Origin: Clostridia bacterium
Lineage (GTDB): Bacteria; Bacillota; Clostridia; Oscillospirales; Acutalibacteraceae
Assembly: GCA_017473435.1 (NCBI GenBank)
Contig: JAFULG010000003.1
Coordinates: forward strand, 156,831 to 220,830
Reading direction: 5' to 3'
Length of the DNA: 64,000 bases
The notes beneath the pieces were generated by a model. The model did not search any database. It saw nothing but the letters and a program-made list of their open reading frames with translations, and was not told the origin of the DNA. A program made the position numbers and the translations under genes. Every line of letters begins with the position of its first letter. Position 1 is the first letter of the stretch. Shown piece after piece: positions 6,756-15,331 of the stretch.

Positions 6756-9083
6756 CTACCGTCTCTCAACAAGCTTTACTGCTACCGCTGTCAGGTCGTC
6801 ACCCGTAAAGCGATCCTGCCTTAAGGCGGCAAGCTGAACAATGTGAGCTGCAAGGTCATCCATATTATTCGTACTCCAGGAAAGCAGCTCGTCGTTTATC
6901 CAGCCACAGTCCCCTGCCGTTATTCCGTCACTTACAAGTAACACTATATCACCTGATTTAAGGCTCATCTTTATTTTAGCAAAGCTTACCTCACGGAGAA
7001 TACCTAGCGGCAGTGAGCTTTCCTCCACAACGAAAATTTCCCTGTCACTTCTTATAAGACTTATTGCAGCGCCTGCCTTATAAAACTCCGCCTCCCCTGT
7101 ATAGAGATTGACACACAAGCCGTCAAGCGTTGCCATTGACTCATCGGTTGACTTCATAATCAGCGATGTATTAACAAGCTTTACAGCACTTTCAAATGAA
7201 AAACCGCTGCTAACAAGCTTTTGCATAAGCGTCACCGCCATGCTGCTGTCAAGAGCTGCTGAGCTGCCCGTTCCCATACCGTCACTTAAAAGCACCGCAC
7301 TGCTGACATCACTTCTTTTACAGCAGGCAACGCTGTCTCCACAGGGAGCATCCTTTACAAAAGGCCGCTGAGCCGTACCTACAATTAAATAATAGGTTGC
7401 CTTCTCTTCAAATCTTATGAAGGTTCCCATATCCGTAACACTTATATCAGGCTCATCAAAAATGTGACCCGTAACATCTTCAAGTATCTGTTTTATAGCT
7501 TTATAGTCCGTCTCAAAGGGTCGTTCAAAGCAGGAAATCTCTACACCCAATCGACCTTCATCACAGCAAAAGCAGCTGAGTGAGTCAATATATACTCCGT
7601 TATCAATAACCACCGACCGCAACGCCATCGACTTCACGCTGTCTATAGTACGGCTTTGCTCAATTTTACGTGAAAGCTCATCCAAAAAATCTCCCATACC
7701 GGAAAACTGTTCCGTAAGAAGTCTACGCATTTCACGGTTTTTGGTTTTTGAGAGCATACTCATACTGTACTGGGCCTTGCCCTTGGCTATCTGACCTTTA
7801 AGCTCATGAAGCCTTGAACAATGCTTTTCAAGCTGCAGCTTGCCCTTGCCCCTTTTTTCAAGTCCCATTATTGCAAGAATATCTCCTGCCGTGGCATCAA
7901 AATCCATACTCCAGCAAGCAGTTTTACGGCTGCATCCGTCACATACATTCTGCTGAATTTCAAAAAACAGCTTGTTTACCTCGGGATTTATCACGCGGTC
8001 AAGCCTCTCGCTTACATCATCAACGGTTTTACAGAATGAATATATATTTCCCGAGGCTCTTTTAAGAATTGAAGCCACCTGCAGGTTTACGATATCATCC
8101 TTGACAACACCGTTCTTCCTTACGTATTCCACCGCTTTTGTAAGCCACACCGAAGGCACAAGCATAAATGCCGCCGTAGCCGCGGCACACTCTATCATCG
8201 GAAGCCAGAACACCTCATCAAGTCCGCCGATAACACAACAGCCGCAAAAAGTCATACAGCAAGAAACGCCTACAGCAACCTGTCCCATAGGAGCAAACGC
8301 TCCGCCGATAAGCCCCGAAATGGCAAAAGCAGGAAAAACAAAGCGCCCCTCGGGATCAACGGAAAGAGCCGCACCGAGACAGACACCGGCTACACTACCC
8401 AAGGATGCTCCGTTACAGTACGATGCAAAGCAAATCACAAAGCAACACAAAAGCCTTGCAGGAGAAAAGCCCTCAGGCTTTATCCCGGAAAAGCACATCA
8501 CAAAAACAAAAACGCTTATACCCAGGCTCAGCTTATCTCCCATAGGAAGATTAAAAAGTCCTATGCGGCTCATCGGTGTTCTGAAGCTGCGCATAAAAAA
8601 ATAACTTGCGCAAAGAGCAATTGCACCTTCTAACACAGCCAGAGCCATACCTATAAAGGTAGTCTCCGAAAGAGACTGATGAATCACCGCAGAACCTGTA
8701 ACCGCAACAAAGGAAAGCGCAACGCCTGCTTTACCTGCATCCAGATCTCTGAACCTTTTGTGTAAAATCAATCTGATAAGACAGATAAAGCAAAGACTCA
8801 GTATGTACCTGACCGTAAGCCCGTAGGAAAATGACGAAAGATAGCCTATAACACTGCCGAGAAAAACTCCAAGGCAATATTCAAAAGGCACAACCGCAAC
8901 AAAGGCGTGGGCAAAGGGAGACATATGAGAAAGCACATCGACCTGACTGAAGCAAAAGCCCACCACCGCCGGCAACACAACAAGCAAGGCTTTATTGAGC
9001 CTTTCGTAATCTCTTTCCTTAAGCTTTTCGTCCAGATAATTGTCCGATTTTTCCGCTTCCTTAATTTTTGTCAATGTAACCAT
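6756..9083 (-). CDS. spoIIE: stage II sporulation protein E, PP2C-type phosphatase
   Basis: 775 residues, near the usual SpoIIE length. About ten hydrophobic helices fill residues 40-320. A central region (about 335-560) includes a Cys cluster CDGCSRKTAC near 390. The PP2C phosphatase domain covers about 565-770, with metal-binding aspartates in LLSDGMGTG, VLLVSDGITAGD and RFTGDDLT. SpoIIE sits at the asymmetric septum and dephosphorylates SpoIIAA to switch on sigma-F in the forespore. The ATG at 9083 abuts GAAAGG; a TTG three codons on (9074) has better spacing from AAAGGATGG and may be the true start. It is monocistronic, followed by the R2/R1 repeat. Confidence 0.95.
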   Translation of the reverse strand: MVTLTKIKEAEKSDNYLDEKLKERDYERLNKALLVVLPAVVGFCFSQVDVLSHMSPFAHAFVAVVPFEYCLGVFLGSVIGYLSSFSYGLTVRYILSLCFICLIRLILHKRFRDLDAGKAGVALSFVAVTGSAVIHQSLSETTFIGMALAVLEGAIALCASYFFMRSFRTPMSRIGLFNLPMGDKLSLGISVFVFVMCFSGIKPEGFSPARLLCCFVICFASYCNGASLGSVAGVCLGAALSVDPEGRFVFPAFAISGLIGGAFAPMGQVAVGVSCCMTFCGCCVIGGLDEVFWLPMIECAAATAAFMLVPSVWLTKAVEYVRKNGVVKDDIVNLQVASILKRASGNIYSFCKTVDDVSERLDRVINPEVNKLFFEIQQNVCDGCSRKTACWSMDFDATAGDILAIMGLEKRGKGKLQLEKHCSRLHELKGQIAKGKAQYSMSMLSKTKNREMRRLLTEQFSGMGDFLDELSRKIEQSRTIDSVKSMALRSVVIDNGVYIDSLSCFCCDEGRLGVEISCFERPFETDYKAIKQILEDVTGHIFDEPDISVTDMGTFIRFEEKATYYLIVGTAQRPFVKDAPCGDSVACCKRSDVSSAVLLSDGMGTGSSAALDSSMAVTLMQKLVSSGFSFESAVKLVNTSLIMKSTDESMATLDGLCVNLYTGEAEFYKAGAAISLIRSDREIFVVEESSLPLGILREVSFAKIKMSLKSGDIVLLVSDGITAGDCGWINDELLSWSTNNMDDLAAHIVQLAALRQDRFTGDDLTAVAVKLVERR

Positions 9084-9503
9084 CCTTTCATTAGTTTTTC
9101 AAAAAGGATTATATATTCATAAGACCACGAAAAATAGCGTTTTTTAGTACGGATAAAAAATAATGCTTTCCAAACAATTGTATACAAATTTGTATATATC
9201 ATATTTTTTTGCAACATTTTTTTATTAACTGTATGTAAATTTTATTAAATTATCATTGATTATTTAAACTATAAGTGATACTATAAAATAAATTGAGTGC
9301 TCAATTTATATAATTTTGACTATTTCATTTTTCATAGTTACCTCATTCAAATTACTGCAAAAACACCGATGCTTCAGGCGTCGGTGTTTTTGCATAACAA
9401 TACAGCTATTTGTTTGACAAAACCTCCAAACTTTACCGCTGTATATTGATAAATCTATCGCCATATACTATAATCTTTTTATCATATAAAAAGGAGAAAT
9501 TTT
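9084..9503. other. AT-rich intergenic region with palindromes
   Basis: No gene is seen in 420 bases between spoIIE (leftward) and a sugar symporter (rightward). It holds a perfect 16-base palindrome TATACAAATTTGTATA (9181-9196), which extends on the left into TTGTATACAA. An inverted repeat ATAAATTGAG/CTCAATTTAT lies at 9288-9309 with a 2-base centre. Both look like regulator-binding sites. A terminator-like hairpin follows at 9359-9391. Confidence 0.5.
9359..9392 (+). terminator. terminator-like hairpin with no gene upstream
   Basis: AAAAACACCGA(T)GC, loop TTCAG, GCGTCGGTGTTTTT. No reading frame ends before it on the plus strand, so it may end a short RNA from the 9180-9350 region. It has A/T runs on both sides and could act both ways. 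Confidence 0.6.
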
Positions 9504-10991
9504 ATGAAATTCAATCCGTTTTTCATGTTCTCACGGGAAGAAAGTGAAACAAAGGTTGCAAACGACCGATTACTTTCCTACGCGGCAGGTCTTACCGGTC
9601 AGAATATGACCTATGGCTTTGTTTCGTCGAGACTTTTCGTTTACCTGAACACTATTCTTAAAATCCCCTCGGAAAAAACCGGCTGGATTACAGGTATCAG
9701 CACCCTTTGGGACGCTGTCAACGACCCCCTAATCGGCGGACTTATCGACCGCAGAAAGCACAAGCCCGGACAGAAGCTCCGTCCTTTCCTTTTGTGGACA
9801 CCTGCCATCATAGGCATCCTTGTTTTCCTGATGTTTGTTGACTTCGGCTTACCGGAAATGCAGACCATTGCCCTCGTGCTTGTTCTTTACATACTCTTTG
9901 ACGTATTCTACTCCCTGCAGGATATCTCAATCTGGGGTATCGCCGCAATGTCAAGCCCGGATTCCACCGAACGAAGGCGTGTAATTCAGTGGATTTCCAT
10001 TGCCGCAGGTTTAGGCGGAACAATCGCGAGCCTTTTCCCCACGATGAAGGACATCTTTGTCAAAAACGGGGTTATGTCCGAAAAGAACACTTATGTTCTC
10101 GGTGCCGGAATTTTCGCCGTAGGCGGTATGCTCATTGCAATGCTTGCCTACCGTATGAAGGAAAAGGTTGAGCCTACCGAGGAGGCAGGCAAGACAAGCA
10201 TAATTCAGGATATTCTTGATTTAAAACACAACAAAACTCTTATCATCGTCTGCCTTGCAAGAACCGTTCAGAGTATTTCCCTTGCTCTTCCTTGGGAATA
10301 CTTCTTCGAAACCCAGGGCCTTGCTTACAAAATCGGTGGCTCCGAAATTTCAGGCGGTACCGCACAGGTTGTTTACGGCTTTATTATGGGTATCCCCGGC
10401 GCCTTCGCAATGTTCTTTGCCGTTAAGCTTATCAACAAATTAGGCGGCAACAAAAAGCTTCTCGTGTTCTCCGAGGTTGCAACCATTGCTGCACGTATCA
10501 TCGCCTTCTTTGTCGGTGCTAACGACCGTTTCCTCAACATCGGCACCCTTGCTGTTGTTATGGTACTGCTCGGTACTGCTCAGATTTTCACCAATATGAA
10601 GGACATTGCCCACCGCTCACTTCTCACAAACTCCATTGATGAGGTTGAGCTTAAGACAGGCAAGCGCACCGAAGGTATTGTATTCTCAATGCAGAACTTT
10701 GTTTCAAAGCTCACCGGTGCTATTCCCAAGTTCATTCAGGGTTACTTCCTTAAGTGGCTCGGCTTTGACGCTAATGTTAAGGTAGCTGCAAACCAGACAG
10801 TTATCAACGCACAGACCGCGCCCCGCTTCCTCAAATACCGTTGGCATCACTTCATTCTCGGCCCAGCAATCGGCTCACTTCTCTATCTCATAGTCATTAT
10901 TTTCCTTGACAGCGACGATGCAGAACATATGGCAGAGGTTGAGCAGGCACTCAAACGCAAGAGAGAGGCTGCCGCATATGTAGAGGCTTAA
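9504..10991 (+). CDS. MFS transporter, GPH family (glycoside-pentoside-hexuronide:cation symporter)
   Basis: 495 residues, about twelve helices. GPH markers are GWITGISTLWDAVNDPLIGG near residue 65 with RRKHKPGQKLRPF just after it, and ISIWGIAAMSSPDSTERRR near 148. The family imports di- and oligosaccharides or glycosides with Na+ or H+. The long central loop near residue 230 (KVEPTEEAGKTS) and the extra length are normal variation. AAAGGAG lies 7 bases before the ATG. It is preceded by the palindromes at 9.2-9.3 kb and may be regulated through them. A second GPH gene lies at 25.0-26.4 kb. Confidence 0.88.
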   Translation: MKFNPFFMFSREESETKVANDRLLSYAAGLTGQNMTYGFVSSRLFVYLNTILKIPSEKTGWITGISTLWDAVNDPLIGGLIDRRKHKPGQKLRPFLLWTPAIIGILVFLMFVDFGLPEMQTIALVLVLYILFDVFYSLQDISIWGIAAMSSPDSTERRRVIQWISIAAGLGGTIASLFPTMKDIFVKNGVMSEKNTYVLGAGIFAVGGMLIAMLAYRMKEKVEPTEEAGKTSIIQDILDLKHNKTLIIVCLARTVQSISLALPWEYFFETQGLAYKIGGSEISGGTAQVVYGFIMGIPGAFAMFFAVKLINKLGGNKKLLVFSEVATIAARIIAFFVGANDRFLNIGTLAVVMVLLGTAQIFTNMKDIAHRSLLTNSIDEVELKTGKRTEGIVFSMQNFVSKLTGAIPKFIQGYFLKWLGFDANVKVAANQTVINAQTAPRFLKYRWHHFILGPAIGSLLYLIVIIFLDSDDAEHMAEVEQALKRKREAAAYVEA

Positions 10992-10998
10992 ATTTTTA

Positions 10999-11027
10999 TT
11001 GATTTTCGTTTAATATTATGTTACAAT
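10999..11027 (+). promoter_or_regulatory. sigma-A-type promoter for the small peptide gene
   Basis: TTGATT (10999-11004), 17 bases, TACAAT (11022-11027), 39 bases before the small gene's ATG. It gives the peptide gene its own transcript, separate from the symporter. Confidence 0.55.
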
Positions 11028-11066
11028 GAAGAAAATTAAAAAAACTTATGAAAGGAGAAAACCAAA

Positions 11067-11186
11067 ATGACAATTCGTGAAGTAATCAATATGCTTATGG
11101 AAATCTTCGCAATGCTCGGCGAAATGTTCGGCGGTCTTTTCAACAAGAGCGAAGATGCAGAAGGCGAAACAACACCCGAAGCATAA
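11067..11186 (+). CDS. small amphipathic peptide, 39 aa
   Basis: A short gene with its own promoter and a strong ribosome site (AAAGGAGAAAACCAAA before ATG). The product has one amphipathic or hydrophobic helix (REVINMLMEIFAMLGEMFGG) followed by an acidic tail (EDAEGETTPEA). No family is recognised. A second gene of the same design is at 14366, and two secreted proteins nearby end in similar helices. It is followed after 18 bases by a secreted-protein gene and is likely co-transcribed with it. It could be a membrane-active or membrane-anchoring peptide; this is inference. Confidence 0.7.
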   Translation: MTIREVINMLMEIFAMLGEMFGGLFNKSEDAEGETTPEA

Positions 11187-11204
11187 ACACAGGAGTTTTA
11201 TACT

Positions 11205-11906
11205 ATGAAAAAAGTTATATCTTTATTACTTGCCCTGCTGATGGCATTTTCACTTACCCTGCCCTCTTTTGCAGTAAGTGAAGAAAATCAGTACCTTTCA
11301 GCCGCAGAGGTTGAAGAAGCAGTTGAAGTTGCTGTTGCAGCTCTCGTCGGCGCATCTGACAACGCAATAGTTATTGTTGATGATGAGCTTACAGATGACG
11401 CAGGCAACACTCCCAAGGAGATTTCAGGTCTTCTTTCAGGCTTTATCTTTGTTGAAAAGGATAAGGCAGAAGCCGTTGCCGCTGATATCGTTGCAAACTC
11501 AAAGTATACCGTAAAGGTTATCGACGGCGGTAAGCAGACAGTTTACTGCAGTATCGATTTTGAAAAGTTCCCTGAAATTTACGATGCACGCGTTTACCTT
11601 GCTGCAATCGAAAAGATTCAGGACAAGTGTGACGAGGTTGCCGCTGAAAACGGAATCGATATCGCAGGCGGTAACTACTCAGCAATGAGCTACAGCCATG
11701 TTGCAGGCGAGCTTGCCCTTCATATGATCCTCGCCGCCCTTTCAAAGGATACAGCAAGCTGGAATCCCATTTCAGCCTGGATTTATGAAAGAGCAGGCAT
11801 TGCAGACCTCAACGTTGACGAAGACAGAGTTCCCGCTGTTCTTCTTCAGGCTTTCGGCGATGCAGTTGTTAAGCTTATAAGCTTTGTAATTTCAATCATC
11901 GGCTGA
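11205..11906 (+). CDS. secreted hypothetical protein
   Basis: 233 residues with a signal peptide (KKVISLLLALLMAFSLTLPS, cleavage after SFA near residue 23). The mature part is acidic and Ala/Val-rich, with no family I recognise. It ends in a hydrophobic helix (AFGDAVVKLISFVISIIG), like the tails of other secreted proteins here. It lies 18 bases behind the 39-residue peptide gene with its own ACAGGAG ribosome site, and is closed by a terminator shared with the convergent yfbR gene. Confidence 0.8.
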   Translation: MKKVISLLLALLMAFSLTLPSFAVSEENQYLSAAEVEEAVEVAVAALVGASDNAIVIVDDELTDDAGNTPKEISGLLSGFIFVEKDKAEAVAADIVANSKYTVKVIDGGKQTVYCSIDFEKFPEIYDARVYLAAIEKIQDKCDEVAAENGIDIAGGNYSAMSYSHVAGELALHMILAALSKDTASWNPISAWIYERAGIADLNVDEDRVPAVLLQAFGDAVVKLISFVISIIG

Positions 11907-11924
11907 TAGATAAAGAAAAAAATT

Positions 11925-11962
11925 AACCACGGATTTTCAAATCGAAATCCGTGGTATTTTTT
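11925..11962. terminator. bidirectional terminator between convergent genes
   Basis: ACCACGGAT (11926-11934) pairs with ATCCGTGGT (11947-11955). An A-run precedes and a T-run follows it, serving the secreted-protein gene and the leftward yfbR. Confidence 0.85.
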
Positions 11963-12555
11963 TAGCTGTTCTGCTCATCCAGGCTTAAATAGAAGGCCGG
12001 TACAAACTCTTCAAGAAAGACATCAACCTCGGGAAGAGACATATTTCTTATCGCCTTTTCCGTACTCTGATAAGCCTTTTCAAATTCACTGTTACCCGCG
12101 TTCTTTTCTTCAATGCACTTGATGAGAGCGGAAATTTTGTCCGCCGCCTTAACAAGCCTCCAGAGGTATTCATCACCTTCAGCAGGAAAGAAAGCGCTTT
12201 CATAGTAAGCCCTCATATCCTCGGGAAGCATAGAAAGAAGCTTATCACAAGCCATCTCCTCAACCTTAAGAAATTCCCGGCGCATTTCCTCACTGTGATA
12301 TTTCACGGGGGTTGGCATATCTCCGGTTATAATCTCAGGCATATCATGGTACAAGCCGAGAAAGGCCGCTCTTTCAGCATTGAGATTTCCGCCGAAACGA
12401 ATATTTTTTATAACTGCAAGAGCATGAGCAACAGCGGCAACATCGTTGCTGTGCTCACTTATATTTTCCGCCGACGTGTTGCGCATAAGAGCCCAACGGT
12501 TGATATACTTCATTCTTGAATGCATCGCAAAAAAACTGTTTGACAAAATTTTCAC
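11962..12555 (-). CDS. yfbR: 5'-deoxynucleotidase, YfbR-like HD-domain protein
   Basis: 197 residues, the normal YfbR length. YfbR hydrolyses deoxynucleoside 5'-monophosphates (dNMP to deoxynucleoside and phosphate). Visible HD-domain residues are RMKYINRWALMRN near 14, the metal-binding His in NISEHS near 33, YHDMPEIITGDMPTPVKY near 69 (the HD pair), and the later aspartate in LVKAADKISALI near 135. These follow the E. coli protein closely. It sits at the start of a run of unrelated leftward genes. Confidence 0.88.
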   Translation of the reverse strand: MKILSNSFFAMHSRMKYINRWALMRNTSAENISEHSNDVAAVAHALAVIKNIRFGGNLNAERAAFLGLYHDMPEIITGDMPTPVKYHSEEMRREFLKVEEMACDKLLSMLPEDMRAYYESAFFPAEGDEYLWRLVKAADKISALIKCIEEKNAGNSEFEKAYQSTEKAIRNMSLPEVDVFLEEFVPAFYLSLDEQNS

Positions 12556-12657
12556 CTCGCAAACAAATTTAAAAAAATGCAGAATCCGAATACAGAATCA
12601 ATTCCGAATTCCGTGCTCCGAATTCCGCATTAAATTATATTTTATTCAGTCCGTCAA
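12556..12657. other. short intergenic region with repeated GAATTCCG motifs
   Basis: Upstream of yfbR and behind pduL lies a run of near repeats: CAGAATCCGAATACAGAATC, then AATTCCGAATTCCG and CCGAATTCCGCATT. The ends can pair imperfectly (AATGCAGAATCCGA with CCGAATTCCGCATT). No gene is seen. Confidence 0.4.
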
Positions 12658-13230
12658 TTAAAGAATGTCACCCTCAAGACCCATTGTGCATGAAGCAGCA
12701 TTGCTTTCATCAGTATCAATGTGCATTGCAAGTGCATATGAGGGGCTTACTCTGACGATAACGTCTCCGAAAATGAGTGAACGGCCGTCAGTTTCAACCT
12801 TAACGTTAACAATCTGCTTGTCCTGAAGATCATATTTTGCAGCATCCTCGGGAGTCATATGAATGTGTCTCTTTGCAATGATAACGCCATCCTTAAGCTC
12901 AACCTCGCCTTTAGGACCAACAAGCTTACATCCGCCGCTGCCCTCGAGATCACCTGATTCACGGATGGGAGCCTTTACACCGATTGAACGTGCGTCACCG
13001 GCTGAAAGCTCAACCTGAGTTTCAGGGTGAACAGGTCCGAGAATTGATACGCCGGGGAAGCTGCCCTTTGCGCCGATAACCTGAACTCTTTCCTCACAAG
13101 CATACTGACCGGGCTGTGAAAGGTCTTTTTTCTTAGTAAGCTCATAGCCTTCGCCAAAAAGTATGTCAAGAACTCTGCGACTTACGTGCACGTGTCTTGC
13201 TGAAGTTTCTACTAAAACGGGTTTTGCCAT
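12658..13230 (-). CDS. pduL: phosphate propanoyl/acetyltransferase, PduL family
   Basis: 190 residues, the length of a single PduL (PTAC) protein, which exchanges CoA and phosphate on propionyl- or acetyl-CoA using zinc. The two-domain pattern shows ETSARHVHVS near residue 8 and IIAKRHIHMTPEDA near 117; these HxH pairs bind the metals. Between them GPVHPETQVELSAGDAR near 86 is also conserved. No microcompartment shell gene, aldehyde dehydrogenase or acetate kinase is nearby, and there is no N-terminal encapsulation extension, so this is probably the housekeeping phosphotransacetylase. Confidence 0.92.
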   Translation of the reverse strand: MAKPVLVETSARHVHVSRRVLDILFGEGYELTKKKDLSQPGQYACEERVQVIGAKGSFPGVSILGPVHPETQVELSAGDARSIGVKAPIRESGDLEGSGGCKLVGPKGEVELKDGVIIAKRHIHMTPEDAAKYDLQDKQIVNVKVETDGRSLIFGDVIVRVSPSYALAMHIDTDESNAASCTMGLEGDIL

Positions 13231-13271
13231 AATGTTTGTCCTCCAATTATTTATAATTTTATTTCTTTACT

Positions 13272-14192
13272 TTACCAGAGCTTTTCGGGATAAACTCCGT
13301 CATTTACTTTTTCGTTAAGAGCCTGCTTTACAAACGCCTTATCCTCTTTATAGGTAACTCCGTACCATTTTTCCGTAGTTTCAAGTACCTTTACCTCTGC
13401 CTTACCTTCCTTGAGAAGCTCATCAACAACAAAAGGAATGAAATACTCACACTTGAGAGGATTCTCCTTTATGCCCTTTTCGAGAAAAGCGGCAAATCTA
13501 TTTTCAAGCTCTGCCATCATCTCTGTTGAAAAACCCCAGCAGTTCATTGATACTGTTGTACCCTCAGGAATATCTGTCCAGGTTGCGCCATCATCCTCAG
13601 TAAACTGGATTTTATCACCGTTTATTGCAATCTTTGTTCTTTCAACAATATCAGTAAGATATCCTCTGTCATCGGTCTGGCACACGCCTCTTGCGACGCT
13701 TCCGTTTTCGGTAAGAGTGTTTTCAACCCTGAAGCCTACCATGCAGAAATCATACTTGTCGCTTTTACCGCCTTCTTTTATAAGCTCCTGATGCACAAGA
13801 CGGAAGGTTTCCTTTCCGTAATAATCATCAGCGTTAATAACAGCAAAAGGACCGTCAACTATATCTCTGCAAGCAAGTACAGCCTGTCCTGTACCCCAAG
13901 GCTTAACTCTGCCCTCGGGAACGGTGAAGCCTTCCGGAAGATCATTCATATCCTGGAACGCATAAGCAACCTCGATTTTGTCGTCATATCTGCCGTCAGT
14001 GATTTTTCTGAAATCCTCTTCGATTTCGTGCTTGATTACAAAAACGACCTTGTCAAATCCTGCTTCAGCCGCATCGTAAACCGAATAATCAAGAATGATT
14101 TCTCCTGAAGGTCCGACGGGATCAATCTGCTTAAGGCCGCCATATCTGCTTCCCATACCTGCAGCCATAACAATAAGAGTTGTCTTTTTCAT
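13272..14192 (-). CDS. sugar-phosphate nucleotidyltransferase (NDP-sugar synthase)
   Basis: 306 residues from ATG 14192, chosen because AGAGGAG lies 9 bases upstream; the frame extends 20 codons further without a ribosome site. The nucleotide-binding loop reads MAAGMGSRYGGLKQIDPVG near residue 8, and the metal-binding NADDYYG is near 118. Such proteins make UDP- or dTDP-sugars from sugar 1-phosphates. Related clostridial proteins are often found with N-acetylhexosamine 1-kinases, and such a kinase is encoded at 28950. The substrate is inferred. It stands 41 bases upstream of pduL, possibly in one transcript. Confidence 0.85.
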   Translation of the reverse strand: MKKTTLIVMAAGMGSRYGGLKQIDPVGPSGEIILDYSVYDAAEAGFDKVVFVIKHEIEEDFRKITDGRYDDKIEVAYAFQDMNDLPEGFTVPEGRVKPWGTGQAVLACRDIVDGPFAVINADDYYGKETFRLVHQELIKEGGKSDKYDFCMVGFRVENTLTENGSVARGVCQTDDRGYLTDIVERTKIAINGDKIQFTEDDGATWTDIPEGTTVSMNCWGFSTEMMAELENRFAAFLEKGIKENPLKCEYFIPFVVDELLKEGKAEVKVLETTEKWYGVTYKEDKAFVKQALNEKVNDGVYPEKLW

Positions 14193-14304
14193 TATAAGAA
14201 TCTCCTCTTTTGATTTTTTTATTATTGTACCACTATTTTTTAAAAAACGCAATATTTTAAACTATTTATTAGATTTTATCAAAAATTTACTTACAGGTTA
14301 AATC

Positions 14305-14333
14305 TTGACACTGCCGCATTTTAATGATATTAT
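14305..14333 (+). promoter_or_regulatory. sigma-A promoter for the 43-aa peptide gene
   Basis: TTGACA (14305-14310), 17 bases, TATTAT (14328-14333), 32 bases before the ATG at 14366. A second TATAAT begins at 14331. Confidence 0.75.
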
Positions 14334-14365
14334 AATATTGTAAATAAATAAAAGGAGTTGTAACT

Positions 14366-14497
14366 ATGGATAATATGAATAAGGTTCTTGACCTCATCAC
14401 AATGATTTTTGACACAATCAGAAAATATATTCTCCTCGTTCTCGGCAGAGAAGGCGAAATCGAAGGAGAGGTTCCCAAGTTTCCCTGGGATAAATAA
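14366..14497 (+). CDS. small amphipathic peptide, 43 aa
   Basis: A tiny monocistronic gene with a near-consensus promoter, AAAGGAG 8 bases before the ATG and a terminator 25 bases after the stop. This layout argues that it is real. The product is one amphipathic helix (VLDLITMIFDTIRKYILLVL) plus an acidic tail with GEIEGE and a final PKFPWDK. The build resembles the 39-residue gene at 11067 (helix, then E-G-E tail), although the sequences are only loosely alike. Function is unknown: a membrane-binding peptide, toxin-like peptide or small regulator of a membrane complex are possible. Confidence 0.75.
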   Translation: MDNMNKVLDLITMIFDTIRKYILLVLGREGEIEGEVPKFPWDK

Positions 14498-14521
14498 AGA
14501 ACCGTCATAACATCAAAAATG

Positions 14522-14577
14522 AAACAGATGTATTTCAAGGCAATAACACACCTTAAAATGCATCTGTTTTTTATTTT
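14522..14577 (+). terminator. terminator of the 43-aa peptide gene
   Basis: AAACAGATGTATT (14522-14534) pairs with AAAATGCATCTGTTT (14555-14569) around a smaller AAGG/CCTT step, then TTTATTTT. Confidence 0.75.
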
Positions 14578-15307
14578 AATCTACATAAAGATCCCTTATA
14601 CCCTCAAGTGAGCGTATGGCAGAAATCGTAAGTCCGAAGCCTTCCTCGTCGCGAGGGAACACAACAGCCTTCATAACAACGGAATCGCTTTTTCTCTTTG
14701 TCGGTGAAGAGTCTGCATAAAGCACCTCAAGGGTGTGCAGGTTTCCGCCGTAACGTTTTACTATTGTTCCGATTTCAGCCGCCTGGCGCGACATATTTTC
14801 TGCCTCAATGTAAATATTTTTAGACGGGTTACCTCTTGCGACAAAACGCTTAAAGGTGTTAAGTGTAAGATAAATGAACAGTGTTGTTACAAGTGCACCT
14901 ACATAATAACCGGCACCCACAGCAAGACCTATGCAGGAAACCGCCCAGAGTGAAGCTGCCGTTGTAAGTCCTTTAACCGAAAATCCCTCACGAAGAATTG
15001 TACCTGCGCCAAGGAAACCGATACCGCTGATTACCTGAGCGCCCAATCTCGTCGGATCAAAGCTGGCAAGACCCTCATATTCAAGGAAAACATACTTTGA
15101 CGTCATCATTACAAGGGTTGAGCCTACTGCCACAAGAATGTGTGTTCGGAATCCTGCAGGACGGTGAGAGTGTTCTCTTTCGTAACCGATGATACCGCTG
15201 AAAAGAACCGTAAGCAGCATTTTCACAACAGCATCAAGTGCATATTCAACCTGAGGCAGATTCACAAAATCCTGCACAGCGTTCCACAAGCTATCCACCG
15301 CGGACAT
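14576..15307 (-). CDS. MgtC/SapB family membrane protein
   Basis: 243 residues. Five hydrophobic helices in the first 150 residues carry the MgtC signature: SGIIGYEREHSHRPAGFRTH near 37, then GAQVISGIGFLGAGTI near 87 and LTTAASLWAVSCIGLAVGAG near 112. A soluble ACT-like C-terminal domain follows (about 165-243). MgtC proteins act in Mg2+ homeostasis or on the F-ATPase; they are not simple Mg2+ pumps. GAAAGGAGATG precedes the ATG. It has its own promoter and a hairpin in its leader. Confidence 0.92.
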   Translation of the reverse strand: MSAVDSLWNAVQDFVNLPQVEYALDAVVKMLLTVLFSGIIGYEREHSHRPAGFRTHILVAVGSTLVMMTSKYVFLEYEGLASFDPTRLGAQVISGIGFLGAGTILREGFSVKGLTTAASLWAVSCIGLAVGAGYYVGALVTTLFIYLTLNTFKRFVARGNPSKNIYIEAENMSRQAAEIGTIVKRYGGNLHTLEVLYADSSPTKRKSDSVVMKAVVFPRDEEGFGLTISAIRSLEGIRDLYVD

Positions 15308-15331
15308 CTCCTTTCAAAACAATAAAATCGC

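Noticed and set aside
12658-13230. Part of a bacterial microcompartment locus (because of PduL)
   Set aside because: No shell proteins, signature enzymes or N-terminal encapsulation peptide; a lone housekeeping PduL is common in Clostridia.
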